Below the pieces are notes generated by a model that was not told the origin of the DNA, ran no database searches, and saw only the letters and a program-made list of their open reading frames with translations. 64,000 nucleotides of DNA from NCBI GenBank assembly GCA_021648285.1, contig JAKITC010000005.1, positions 1 to 64,000 on the forward strand, in the 5' to 3' direction. This document shows positions 27,360-35,464 of this stretch, in pieces. This DNA is from Sulfurimonas sp. (lineage in GTDB: Bacteria; Campylobacterota; Campylobacteria; Campylobacterales; Sulfurimonadaceae). A program made the translations under genes and the position numbers. How positions within the stretch are numbered: position 1 is the stretch's first letter; every line of letters begins with the position of its first letter.

Positions 27360-28388
27360 TTACTTTTTATGGCAACGGATACATAATGAGAAAGCGCTAC
27401 TGCTCTGTAAAAGTGAAGAAGATTCGGATGCATGAGGGTTATGACAACTTATGCAGCTTAAATCTTTTCCTGGTCTTGAGGGATCTTTTATATTATGCGT
27501 AGGGTGTATTGTATTTCCTATGGTTGTTACTATATGCATCCCTTTGACCTTGTCTTTGTGACACCCAGTACACAATTCCCATACAGGTTTTCTTGTAAAA
27601 AATGGATTTGGTGAAGAGTGCGAATTATGGCATCTATTGCAACGACCAGACTCTGCCGGCTCATGTTTAAAGCGTCTTTTAGCCCACTTATCTTTATTTT
27701 TTTTGTGACATGAGTAACAGAGTGGTCCTATCGGGTCTGGAACTGTGTATTTTGTTTTGTTATGCTCTGCTTTATTAAATTTACCGACTTTACCACTATG
27801 ACAAGAGGTACAGAGCCAGTTAACTGCCGGAGCATGACCATGTTTTTTTGCTGTAACCAAACTATGGCACTGGTAACAGTTTGATTTTGTAATATCAACA
27901 AAAGCAACATCTTTAACCTCATTAACACTCATGTCATGGCATGAAGCACAAAGTTTCTCATCATTTTGAGTATGAAAATAGTTACGGCTATATTTTTCTG
28001 GTGGATATCTATACTCTTTGTGAACTTTAGATTTAAGAAAAATCATCCGTCTTTCCTGCTTAACAAGTATGTCATTCTTATATCCACTTACGCTGATATT
28101 GTTCTCTCCCAAATGTAAGTGAATACTTTTACAATAATGAGTAAGGGTAGGCTTGACCTTAATATCGAATGTCTCATTACTTTCATTGCTCTCTTTGTTT
28201 TTATTACTTATAATAATCCAGTCAACAAATTTTTTATCTGCTTCAACCACAAACGAGACTATATCCTCATCATTAATATCCTCATTAGGAGGATTAACAA
28301 TCTTTAATATTGATGCCTCTTGTGCAAAAAGAGAAAGTGAAAAAAGTATTATAATTAATATATTTTTAAAATATTTACAACTTCTCAT
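27360..28388 (-). CDS. octahaem cytochrome c with beta-sandwich N-domain
   Basis: A 342-residue exported protein. After a signal peptide (ILFSLSLFA before QEAS) it has a roughly 100-residue beta-rich, Ig-like domain and then eight CXXCH haem sites (CASCH, CYQCH, CTSCH, CYSCH, CNRCH, CTGCH, CISCH, CIRCH), the last three residues from the C-terminus. It is a paralogue of the octahaem protein at 49560 (shared HAPAVNWLC/HAPTANWLC and PSRPGKDLSCISCHNPH-type segments) and of its heptahaem neighbour. It is probably a periplasmic or outer-membrane-associated electron carrier. Last gene of the NapC-headed operon, overlapping the heptahaem gene by four bases. Confidence 0.88.
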   Translation of the reverse strand: MRSCKYFKNILIIILFSLSLFAQEASILKIVNPPNEDINDEDIVSFVVEADKKFVDWIIISNKNKESNESNETFDIKVKPTLTHYCKSIHLHLGENNISVSGYKNDILVKQERRMIFLKSKVHKEYRYPPEKYSRNYFHTQNDEKLCASCHDMSVNEVKDVAFVDITKSNCYQCHSLVTAKKHGHAPAVNWLCTSCHSGKVGKFNKAEHNKTKYTVPDPIGPLCYSCHKKNKDKWAKRRFKHEPAESGRCNRCHNSHSSPNPFFTRKPVWELCTGCHKDKVKGMHIVTTIGNTIHPTHNIKDPSRPGKDLSCISCHNPHASESSSLLQSSSAFSLCIRCHKK

Positions 28389-29317
28389 TTTTTTACCTTA
28401 TTTAATACTTCTTTTAATAAGAATGGTCGATTTGTCGCATGAGGTGTATGACAATCTGTACACTGTTTTTTATCATTAAAACCACATTTTGAGTTTTTAG
28501 TAGGGAGAGCTTTAGCATGTTTATCTTTATGACACCCCATACATATCTCATTAACAGGTTTTCTTAAAAACATTTCGTATGGGCTCGAGTGAGAGTTATG
28601 ACATTTATTACAATGTCCGGAGTCTAAAGGTTCATGACGGTATCTTGAAGCATCCCAAAGTTCTTTATTCTCTTTATGACAATGAAAACACGATTTACTT
28701 ATAGATTCTGTTATTCCATATTTGGACTTATCTTTACTTTTTATATTATGACATTCTGTACACAACCAGTTAACGGCCGGAGCATGACCATATTTCTCTT
28801 TAGTGATATTTTTATGGCATTTATAACAATTTGATTTAGTAATATCTTTAAAAGCAACATCTTTAACCTCATTAACACTCATATCATGACATCTCAAACA
28901 CTTAGCTTCATTTTTATCATTATGAAAATAGCTGTTTTTATATTTTATTGGTGGATATTTATACTGATGAGATAGTTGGGATGAGACATAGACATGTTTA
29001 ATTTTTTCACTTATAAATTTTTTATTTTTATAAGAACGTACAGTAATCCTATTTTCGCCGAGTTTAAGCGAAATACCTTTACAATATATTGATTTATCAT
29101 TATTTAAATCTATATTGATTTGTTCTATTGGTGTAACTATTTTAAGAGTATCAAAATTTTGTGAATGAGCCTCAATGACAACATTCAAAGTTAACTCTGT
29201 ATGAAGCTTATTGTCTTGTGGATAAACAATATTAAATAAATTATTTTGTGCAAATAGCGTAACAAAACTCATACAAATAAATATAAAAATTCTTGTGTAT
29301 GAGTTAGTTAGTTTCAC
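28385..29317 (-). CDS. heptahaem cytochrome c with beta-sandwich N-domain
   Basis: A 310-residue exported protein, a close paralogue of its downstream neighbour: the same beta-rich N-terminal domain (about residues 25-110), the same HDMSVNEVKDVAFKDITKSNC segment and seven CXXCH sites (CLRCH, CYKCH, CTECH, CFHCH, CNKCH, CMGCH, CTDCH). It ends before the eighth site present in the paralogue. It overlaps both neighbours by four bases (ATGA joints), so the three multihaem genes are translated together. Likely periplasmic electron transfer. Confidence 0.88.
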   Translation of the reverse strand: MKLTNSYTRIFIFICMSFVTLFAQNNLFNIVYPQDNKLHTELTLNVVIEAHSQNFDTLKIVTPIEQINIDLNNDKSIYCKGISLKLGENRITVRSYKNKKFISEKIKHVYVSSQLSHQYKYPPIKYKNSYFHNDKNEAKCLRCHDMSVNEVKDVAFKDITKSNCYKCHKNITKEKYGHAPAVNWLCTECHNIKSKDKSKYGITESISKSCFHCHKENKELWDASRYRHEPLDSGHCNKCHNSHSSPYEMFLRKPVNEICMGCHKDKHAKALPTKNSKCGFNDKKQCTDCHTPHATNRPFLLKEVLNKVKK

Positions 29318-30846
29318 TGACCTATCCCTTTGGGATAAACACGATCGTACTCAAACCTTTTATGACATGCTGGAGCACAAGAACCTCCATTTTTGGTCTC
29401 TATATATCTTAGAGGAAATTTCACACCGTTAAAATCTGTATAATCGCGAATAAGATGATTATATTTAGATGCATGCTCGTCATGACATGCTCTACAGGTC
29501 CTGCCTTTTCTATCATTTACATGTAAATAATGTAAATTAACCTCTCCGTCACGGAATGAAGTGATATTATGCTCATCAGATTTAATGTACTGTTTTTTAA
29601 TTTTCTTATCAGTGTGACATTTAAAACAAAAAAATCCTTTATTTGCTATATCAGCATAAAAGTTTTTAGTAAATGATTTTCTTAAAATACTAAAGTTATT
29701 TGAACCATGCGGTGCATGACATGCTGAACAGCCACCCTCTTTTTTTACATCTTTAATAGGTCCATGCCAGTTTGGATTTTCTTTGAGATGCTTTTTTATA
29801 TTCATAAGCATTCCGCCATCTTCATCAGATTTAACTTCTTCATCATGACAGCCTAAACATGTTTGAACCCTGTCTTTTTTCAACAGTTTTACATATTTGG
29901 TAGCATGTGGATCATGACACTCTAAACATCTTCTTTTACTTGTATTAACACCGCCATGCTTAAATTTAGAGTGCTGTACTATCTCTTTTACATCATCATG
30001 ACAATCTAAACATAAATCCATTTTAGCATCTAGATGCAAGAGAGACTTGTACTCTGCTGTATGAGGATCATGACACTCTAAACAACTCTTTTTTACTATT
30101 GGCTTATGCTTAGTCTTTAATGTCATATCAACAAATAGTTTTTCTGCTTTATTTTTAAATTTACTTCTTTTATCGTGACACTTCAAACATAAGTTATTTA
30201 TAGAATCAGCTTTTAACAATCTTTTCGTATTTGATTGATGTGGATCGTGACAATCCATACATCTACCGTCTTTAGCCGGTTTATGGTCAAACTTTTTTGT
30301 ATATCTGGTTTTATGACATGAGTAACATATATCTACAATATTTTTCCTAACCAGCTCTCCTGGTTTATTATTTTTTGATGTGTGACATATTTTACAAGCT
30401 CCCATTTTAAATGGCTCGTGTAGATATTTTTTTAGAGGTTTAAACTTATCTGGCAAATCTTCAAGTTTAACCATTTTAGCTTTTACTAGTCGCGTCTTGT
30501 CATGTGTAAGTCTCTCTTCTTCTCTAATTTCATCAGCTGCTATTTCTAATGGTGCAAGTGGTTCAGGAGCTACAACTTTTTTCCTTTTTGCTTTCTTCTT
30601 CTTGTCAATAGAACTTTCAAGTTCTCTAGCATGTTTATCAACATCAATACTTTTAATTTCATCATCACTGATACTAAAATTACAATCTTCATAAGCCGGT
30701 TTTGCATGCTCAAGATTATAAGCGATATTTTTCATGATAACGACAAAACGGCTAAGTTTTTCTGAGACACCATATGACTGAAATAAAAATGTACTAACTG
30801 CTAATACAAATACTAATACTATTATTTTTATCATACGTTGTTTCAC
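29314..30846 (-). CDS. dodecahaem cytochrome c, membrane-anchored
   Basis: A 510-residue protein with an N-terminal hydrophobic segment (IIVLVFVLAVSTFLFQS) and a lysine-rich linker (residues 70-105), then eleven CXXCH sites and one CX3CH (GGSCAPACH) close to the C-terminus. Repeated CLECHDPH and CMDCHDPH units show internal duplication. It is paralogous to the 12-site protein at 50596. The linker would let it span the periplasm between the NapC-like quinol oxidase and the outer membrane, which is inference. It follows the three-haem gene with a 47-bp gap. Confidence 0.88.
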   Translation of the reverse strand: MKQRMIKIIVLVFVLAVSTFLFQSYGVSEKLSRFVVIMKNIAYNLEHAKPAYEDCNFSISDDEIKSIDVDKHARELESSIDKKKKAKRKKVVAPEPLAPLEIAADEIREEERLTHDKTRLVKAKMVKLEDLPDKFKPLKKYLHEPFKMGACKICHTSKNNKPGELVRKNIVDICYSCHKTRYTKKFDHKPAKDGRCMDCHDPHQSNTKRLLKADSINNLCLKCHDKRSKFKNKAEKLFVDMTLKTKHKPIVKKSCLECHDPHTAEYKSLLHLDAKMDLCLDCHDDVKEIVQHSKFKHGGVNTSKRRCLECHDPHATKYVKLLKKDRVQTCLGCHDEEVKSDEDGGMLMNIKKHLKENPNWHGPIKDVKKEGGCSACHAPHGSNNFSILRKSFTKNFYADIANKGFFCFKCHTDKKIKKQYIKSDEHNITSFRDGEVNLHYLHVNDRKGRTCRACHDEHASKYNHLIRDYTDFNGVKFPLRYIETKNGGSCAPACHKRFEYDRVYPKGIGQ

Positions 30847-30893
30847 TATGTTGCCTTTATCATTTAAATTTAAACTTTTAGAATATCAAATAT

Positions 30894-31418
30894 TTAATTT
30901 TCTGTAAACTCACCAACCGGGCATTTTCTCTCAGTAACTTTATTTCTAACAAGTTTTTTTCTATCTGCATGATGTGGACTGTGACACTTATTACAATCAT
31001 ATGCGGCCATACGCTTATTAATTTTCTCTTTCGGCCAGTGACAAGTATAGCAGAGTTTAGCCACTGTACGAGTAGTAATCGCTGCAGGTTTATCTGTTCT
31101 TGAAGCGTGACATACATTACAAGCACCCAAAGTAAACGGCGGATGACCATACTTTTTTAAAGGAACAAATGCCTTTGGCAACTCACCAATATCTACCGAA
31201 TGAGAACTACCGGTAGTTGCTTCTATGTGTTTTTTGTCCATCTCATCAACAGGACGAGGATCACCATGATGAGCATCGGCAAGATTAGTCGCGATTAGTC
31301 CTCCAATAGTTATCAATCGTCCGAATTTTTCGCCAGCACCAGACATAGCAAGTAAAATGATAAGAATAAAGACCACGCCTCCAGCTATTGCCGGTTTAAT
31401 ATATTTTGGTTCCATCAT
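30894..31418 (-). CDS. membrane-anchored trihaem cytochrome c
   Basis: A 174-residue protein with an N-terminal helix (AIAGGVVFILIILLAMSG) and three CXXCH sites (CNVCH, CYTCH, CNKCH). The sequence around them aligns with the start of the 12-site neighbour (PLKKYGHPPFTLGACNVCHASR versus PLKKYLHEPFKMGACKICHTSK). Where the fourth haem would fall it has KCPVGEFTEN and stops, so the site keeps one Cys but lacks the CH. It is either a truncated paralogue or a dedicated small shuttle. It is seven bases downstream of the NapC-like gene. Confidence 0.82.
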   Translation of the reverse strand: MMEPKYIKPAIAGGVVFILIILLAMSGAGEKFGRLITIGGLIATNLADAHHGDPRPVDEMDKKHIEATTGSSHSVDIGELPKAFVPLKKYGHPPFTLGACNVCHASRTDKPAAITTRTVAKLCYTCHWPKEKINKRMAAYDCNKCHSPHHADRKKLVRNKVTERKCPVGEFTEN

Positions 31419-31424
31419 ATCTCC

Positions 31425-32072
31425 CTATTCCTCGTCATTTTCAAAATTAATCTCTTCTTCTGGTGCTTCAGGAAGATATTTTTCTAATTGGTAGTGCCCT
31501 ATATTTCTATGACAATCTACACACTTAGCACGCTCTTTCCCATGTTTACCCTCAACTAAAAGTTTTTTAGAGAAATATGCTCTATGAGCTATAAATGCTT
31601 TCTTATTCGGTCTTGTACCACGTAATAAGTTTTCATGACAGTGTAAACAACCGCTATCATAAACCCATTCACGGCGCTCTCTGCGGCGCTCATGCCAGTC
31701 TATTTTTGATAAGTCATGAGTAGTTTCAACCCAAACATCCCACATACCTGTTTTAACTTTTTGTACCATATATCCTATAGTAGACTTGTGTGGTAAGTGA
31801 CAATCAGCACATGTAGCCATTACTCCACTATCCCCATAACCACCATGCACGCTGTTCCTATAAGCTTTTACCATAGGTTTCATCGAGTGACATGAACCAC
31901 AAAAATTTACATCCGAAGTATGCTTAACCGCAACAACTGTAATAAAGGAAGTCCCCATTCCTATTACAACACCGGCTATAATCATAGCAACAATTACCCA
32001 TACACCTAAAGAATATTTTTTCTTCTTGGTTGTATTTAACAATTTATTTTCTTCCATTTCTTTATCCTTCAA
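31425..32072 (-). CDS. NapC/NirT/CymA-type tetrahaem quinol dehydrogenase
   Basis: A 215-residue inner-membrane protein with one N-terminal helix (VWVIVAMIIAGVVIGMGTSFI) and four CXXCH sites: NFCGSCHSMKPM, TCADCHLPH, GCLHCHENL and KCVDCHRNIGH. The CGSCHSM and CADCHLPH segments are signatures of the NapC/NrfH/CymA family, which takes electrons from menaquinol and passes them to periplasmic partners. No NrfA or NapA is encoded nearby; multihaem proteins follow instead, so its partner here is probably the cytochrome chain. It heads the 27.4-32.1 kb operon. Confidence 0.93.
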   Translation of the reverse strand: MKDKEMEENKLLNTTKKKKYSLGVWVIVAMIIAGVVIGMGTSFITVVAVKHTSDVNFCGSCHSMKPMVKAYRNSVHGGYGDSGVMATCADCHLPHKSTIGYMVQKVKTGMWDVWVETTHDLSKIDWHERRRERREWVYDSGCLHCHENLLRGTRPNKKAFIAHRAYFSKKLLVEGKHGKERAKCVDCHRNIGHYQLEKYLPEAPEEEINFENDEE

Positions 32073-32337
32073 ACGTATTATTAAACCTTTTTGATTAATA
32101 TAAACTAAAATTATAATAAAAGATTACTTTTTGCTTAAATTCAAGTACAATGTGATTAGTTTGTGATAAAAAGCTCTGTTTTTACTATTTTATTGAATAA
32201 TAATTAATTATATAGAACAAAAACGATAGGTACATTTTCTTAAGAAATAAATTTGATAATTGCTGATATAATAATTCTTGTATTAGTATGATTATAGTTA
32301 TCATCATCAATAAATTCTAAATATTTCAATAATAAAA
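32073..32337. promoter_or_regulatory. divergent promoter region
   Basis: A 265-bp AT-rich gap between the divergent NapC-like and Sel1-repeat genes, so it must hold both promoters. A TATAAT lies near 32265-32270 reading toward the Sel1 gene. AT-rich inverted words (AATAATTAATTAT near 32202) are present. No clear FNR or Pho site was recognised. Confidence 0.4.
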
Positions 32338-33096
32338 ATGGAGCTAGTCATGAAAAAAACGTTTCTTGCAGTTGTTATAAGCTTTTTATTGGCAGGTAGC
32401 ATTGCAAATGCCGGAGAAGATGTAAATATGGGCAAAAAAGTTTTTATTGGAGTTTCAATGAATGCTGATAAAGGTGATGCAAACAGTCAATTTGCTCTTG
32501 GCAGTATGTATTATCAGGGAATAAGTACTAAAAAAGATCATTTTATGGCAGCTACTATGTATCAAAAAGCAGCAGATCAAGGGCATCTTAAAGCTATGTT
32601 CAACTTAGCTGTTATGTATCATAAAGGAGATGGGGTAGAAAAAGATAATCAAAAAGCCATCTCATTATTTACTAAAGCGGCCGACAAGGGGGATTATAAA
32701 TCAGCCAGCCATCTTGCAGATTTATACTACAATAACAGAGGTGGGATAGTAAGAGATTATAACAAAGCATTTCCTCTGTACAAGAAGGTTGCAGATGCAG
32801 GATATCCAATGGCACAACATAAAGTTGGTTTGATGTATAAATATGGAAGAGGCACACAAAAAGATATCCAAAAAGCTACAGAGTACTTAAGCAGATCTGC
32901 ACTGCAAAGTTGTGCCGAAGCTCAATATACTCTTGGTAAAATGTACCTGGAAGGCGATGGTGTAGCTCAAGATAAAGAAGAAGCAGAAGATCTTTTAAAA
33001 GATGCATATATAAATGGTAAAACAGAAGCAAAAGTTATTTTAGATAAAGAGAACTGGCATGTAATATTAAATGGTGTAGCCTCACCAAAGGAGTAA
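32338..33096 (+). CDS. exported Sel1-repeat (TPR-like) protein
   Basis: A 252-residue protein with a signal peptide (VVISFLLAGSIANA before GEDV) followed by about five Sel1 repeats of roughly 36 residues (for example DANSQFALGSMYYQGISTK, LKAMFNLAVMYHKGDGVEK, AEAQYTLGKMYLEGDGVAQ). These helical solenoids mediate protein contacts in the periplasm. It is the first gene of a plus-strand trio with a dihaem cytochrome and an NrfJ-like lipoprotein, so an assembly or scaffolding role for the cytochromes is plausible. The ATG at 32338 has an alternative in-frame ATG at 32350 (MKKTFLAVV), which may be the real start. Confidence 0.85.
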   Translation: MELVMKKTFLAVVISFLLAGSIANAGEDVNMGKKVFIGVSMNADKGDANSQFALGSMYYQGISTKKDHFMAATMYQKAADQGHLKAMFNLAVMYHKGDGVEKDNQKAISLFTKAADKGDYKSASHLADLYYNNRGGIVRDYNKAFPLYKKVADAGYPMAQHKVGLMYKYGRGTQKDIQKATEYLSRSALQSCAEAQYTLGKMYLEGDGVAQDKEEAEDLLKDAYINGKTEAKVILDKENWHVILNGVASPKE

Positions 33097-33099
33097 AAA

Positions 33100-33861
33100 A
33101 TGAAAAAAATTTTATTAATAATAGTGTCAATAGTTTATGCAGCATCTGCATCACCGTTATTTGAAAGATGTTCTACATGTCATGGAAAAAAAGGGGAGAA
33201 ACACTCTCTAAATTTGACAAGACCTATTGCAGGATTAAAAGTTAAAGAAATTGTTAAAATATTAAAATCATATAAAGCCGGTACAAGAAATAAATATGGT
33301 TTTGGAAGTATAATGAAGGGACAAACTGCTAGGCTTTCAGATAATGACATTGTTGAAGTAGCAACATATATAGAGTCACTTCATCCAGTTGAAATAACAT
33401 ATAAACCTAAAAGTGAAGAAACCTCTGCTGAAGAAATATTTAAAAGATGTTCAATATGTCATGGGAAAAAAGCTGAAAAAAAATCACTCGGAGTAAGTAG
33501 AGTAATTGCTGGATTGAAAGCAAAAGAAATTATTAACATATTAGAAGAATACAGAGCAGGTAAAAGAGATTCTTATGGTTATGGGAATATGATGCGGGGA
33601 CAAGCCACCAAACTTTCTCATAAAAACATAAAAGCAGTAGCTAAATATATTGAATCCTTTTCCCATGTAAAATCAGATGATAATAAAACTCAAGAACCGA
33701 AAAAAAAGATTTCTCAACAAGAAGTTGACTATAATACATTTATGGATGCATACTTTAGAGATTCTAAAGATCCAAATGAAACATTTGAGGCTGCAAACAA
33801 AGCCTATGAAGAACATTTAAGTAAAGAACATTTAAAAAAGTTAAAGGAAAAAAATGAATAA
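33100..33861 (+). CDS. dihaem c553-like cytochrome
   Basis: A 253-residue exported protein with a signal peptide (IIVSIVYAASA) and two tandem class I cytochrome c domains. Each is about 85 residues and starts FERCSTCHGKKGEK or FKRCSICHGKKAEK, with a later Met ligand segment (SIMKGQ, NMMRGQ). The two domains are near repeats, from internal duplication. A charged helical tail of about 60 residues follows. The c553 fold suggests a soluble periplasmic one-electron shuttle. It is three bases after the Sel1 gene and overlaps the next gene by eight bases. Confidence 0.88.
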   Translation: MKKILLIIVSIVYAASASPLFERCSTCHGKKGEKHSLNLTRPIAGLKVKEIVKILKSYKAGTRNKYGFGSIMKGQTARLSDNDIVEVATYIESLHPVEITYKPKSEETSAEEIFKRCSICHGKKAEKKSLGVSRVIAGLKAKEIINILEEYRAGKRDSYGYGNMMRGQATKLSHKNIKAVAKYIESFSHVKSDDNKTQEPKKKISQQEVDYNTFMDAYFRDSKDPNETFEAANKAYEEHLSKEHLKKLKEKNE

Positions 33862-34729
33862 AATAACGATAGCTATTAGCGTTGCTACACTGTTAATGTA
33901 CGGTTGTAGTGATAAACCAAAAGACCAAGAGAGTGGTGTAAAAACAGAAAAAACACAAAGTGTTGATAAAACAGCTGAAGGGGTAGCATCTCAAAATATC
34001 TATGGTGCTTCAGCAGAACAACCAGCAGAAACCGATATTCAACTTAACGCTCCGCATATTGGAAATGTATTAGAAACGATGGATGGCGGTGGTTATACCT
34101 ACGTCAAAGTAGATCAAGATGGCAATGCCTACTGGATAGCCGGACCAAAATCAAATGTTACAGTAGGAGCTTCAATATCTTATATTGAACAGATGATAAT
34201 GAGCGATTTTACAAGTAAAGCACTCAATAAAAAATTTGATACACTTATGTTTGTAAGCGCTATTGTACCGGCTAACCAAGCTGCTCAACTAGCCGCTTCA
34301 AAGGGTGAAAAATGCGAAGATTGCGATCACGATAAAGAGTTAAAAATGGATTCCTCTGCTGCTATGCCAGCGCACCCTGTACCTGTAGTTGCTACTCCTA
34401 CCGCACCTATAAAAATTGCTAAAAACACTAAAGGGTATAGTGTAGAAGAGTTATATGCAAAAAAAGATTCTCTTAAAGATAGAAATGTAAAATTAAATGC
34501 TCAAGTAGTTAAAGTATCCAAAGGCATTATGGGTAAAGATTGGATTCATTTACAAGATGGTTCTGGTTCTGCAGGAACAGACGATATCATAGCAACATCT
34601 GTAAATTCAACTGTAAAAGTTGGAGATACAGTTACTACTGATGGAGTAGTTAAAACAAATATTGATCTTGGATATGGTTACAAATTTCCAATCATTATTG
34701 AAAAAGCAAAATTCACATCTATTAAATAA
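33854..34729 (+). CDS. NrfJ-like lipoprotein with OB-fold domain
   Basis: A 291-residue predicted lipoprotein (lipobox LMYGC at residue 17-21). Residues 70-140 (GNVLETMDGGGYTYVKVDQDGNAYWIAGP) match the NrfJ-type domain known from the Wolinella nrfHAIJ nitrite-reductase operon. After a Pro-rich linker with a CEDCDH motif there is a C-terminal OB-fold-like domain (VKLNAQVVKVSKGIMGKDWIHLQDGS). The role of NrfJ is not settled; a metal or haem-site function has been suggested. CcsBA, the NrfI counterpart, is encoded 3 kb away, but no nrfA is visible. Confidence 0.78.
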   Translation: MNKITIAISVATLLMYGCSDKPKDQESGVKTEKTQSVDKTAEGVASQNIYGASAEQPAETDIQLNAPHIGNVLETMDGGGYTYVKVDQDGNAYWIAGPKSNVTVGASISYIEQMIMSDFTSKALNKKFDTLMFVSAIVPANQAAQLAASKGEKCEDCDHDKELKMDSSAAMPAHPVPVVATPTAPIKIAKNTKGYSVEELYAKKDSLKDRNVKLNAQVVKVSKGIMGKDWIHLQDGSGSAGTDDIIATSVNSTVKVGDTVTTDGVVKTNIDLGYGYKFPIIIEKAKFTSIK

Positions 34730-34738
34730 TACGAAAGG

Positions 34739-34756
34739 GCATCTTCTTAAAGATGC
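34739..34756. terminator. bidirectional terminator
   Basis: GCATCTT-CTTA-AAGATGC, a perfect 7-bp stem placed between the convergent NrfJ-like gene and the DUF4136-like gene. Flanking A and T bases suit both directions. Confidence 0.6.
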
Positions 34757-34764
34757 TCTCTAAT

Positions 34765-35361
34765 CTACTTGTGTGATGGAAAATCACCAAAAATCTTTTC
34801 AATAACTTCACTTAAATAAGCATTCTTTTGCTCTGGTGTAGATTCTAATGGAAGTTCATCTTTAGTTATTCCCTGCCAGACAACTCTATTTTGTTTAACA
34901 TCAAAAACCTCTAAAAGAATTTTTTCCTCTTCATACTCATAAGTTCTAGTTGTTGTTCTGACATCTGGCTCTAAGGCTAAAGTACTTGAAGCATTTAGAT
35001 AAAAATACTCATCTAAGGATTTGCTCAATCCTAGATACATGTACGGAACAGGTCTAATTCCCATAGTCTCATAGTTTGTCTCGATCTCACTTCTTTTTTG
35101 AATATCCAGATGCACAGTTATATAAAAATCAGCATCACTCTTATACACATCTCTATACCCTTTATTTTGCATATAAGCATTTAATAACTTACTTATACGA
35201 GCTCTGGTAAAGTCTTTCTCGTTATCTTTTTTAGTATATACAACAGCAAATGTTGAAAGTGACGAAAAATCATATTCAGGATCATGATCAACTTGAACTT
35301 GGAGAGTAGAACACCCTCCCATAACAATTGTTATAATGATTGCCACAAACAACTTTTTCAT
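34765..35361 (-). CDS. DUF4136-like lipoprotein
   Basis: A 198-residue predicted lipoprotein (IIITIVMGGC lipobox, Cys at residue 17). The core (VDHDPEYDFSSLSTFAVVY, ARISKLLNAYMQNKGYRDVYKSDADFYITVHL, TRTYEYEEEKILLEVFDVKQNRVVWQG) is that of DUF4136 proteins, membrane-attached and of unknown function. It follows the cytochrome-assembly operon on the same strand with a 103-bp gap. Confidence 0.8.
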   Translation of the reverse strand: MKKLFVAIIITIVMGGCSTLQVQVDHDPEYDFSSLSTFAVVYTKKDNEKDFTRARISKLLNAYMQNKGYRDVYKSDADFYITVHLDIQKRSEIETNYETMGIRPVPYMYLGLSKSLDEYFYLNASSTLALEPDVRTTTRTYEYEEEKILLEVFDVKQNRVVWQGITKDELPLESTPEQKNAYLSEVIEKIFGDFPSHK

Positions 35362-35464
35362 ATATATTCTCCTTTACATATAGAAAGTTTAAAATAATCT
35401 TGTTAGCTTATATTGGTATATTCTACTGTTTTTTAATTAACAATAGTTTAAAATTTTTAGATTA

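Noticed and set aside
29314..30846. Repeated CHDPH units as a CRISPR-like or DNA-repeat array
   Set aside because: The periodicity is at protein level, from haem motifs, and spacing and DNA sequence vary.
27360..32072. Nitrite reductase (nrfHA) operon
   Set aside because: The NapC-like gene is present, but no protein has a CXXCK site or the NrfA layout; the followers are poly-CXXCH proteins of other types.
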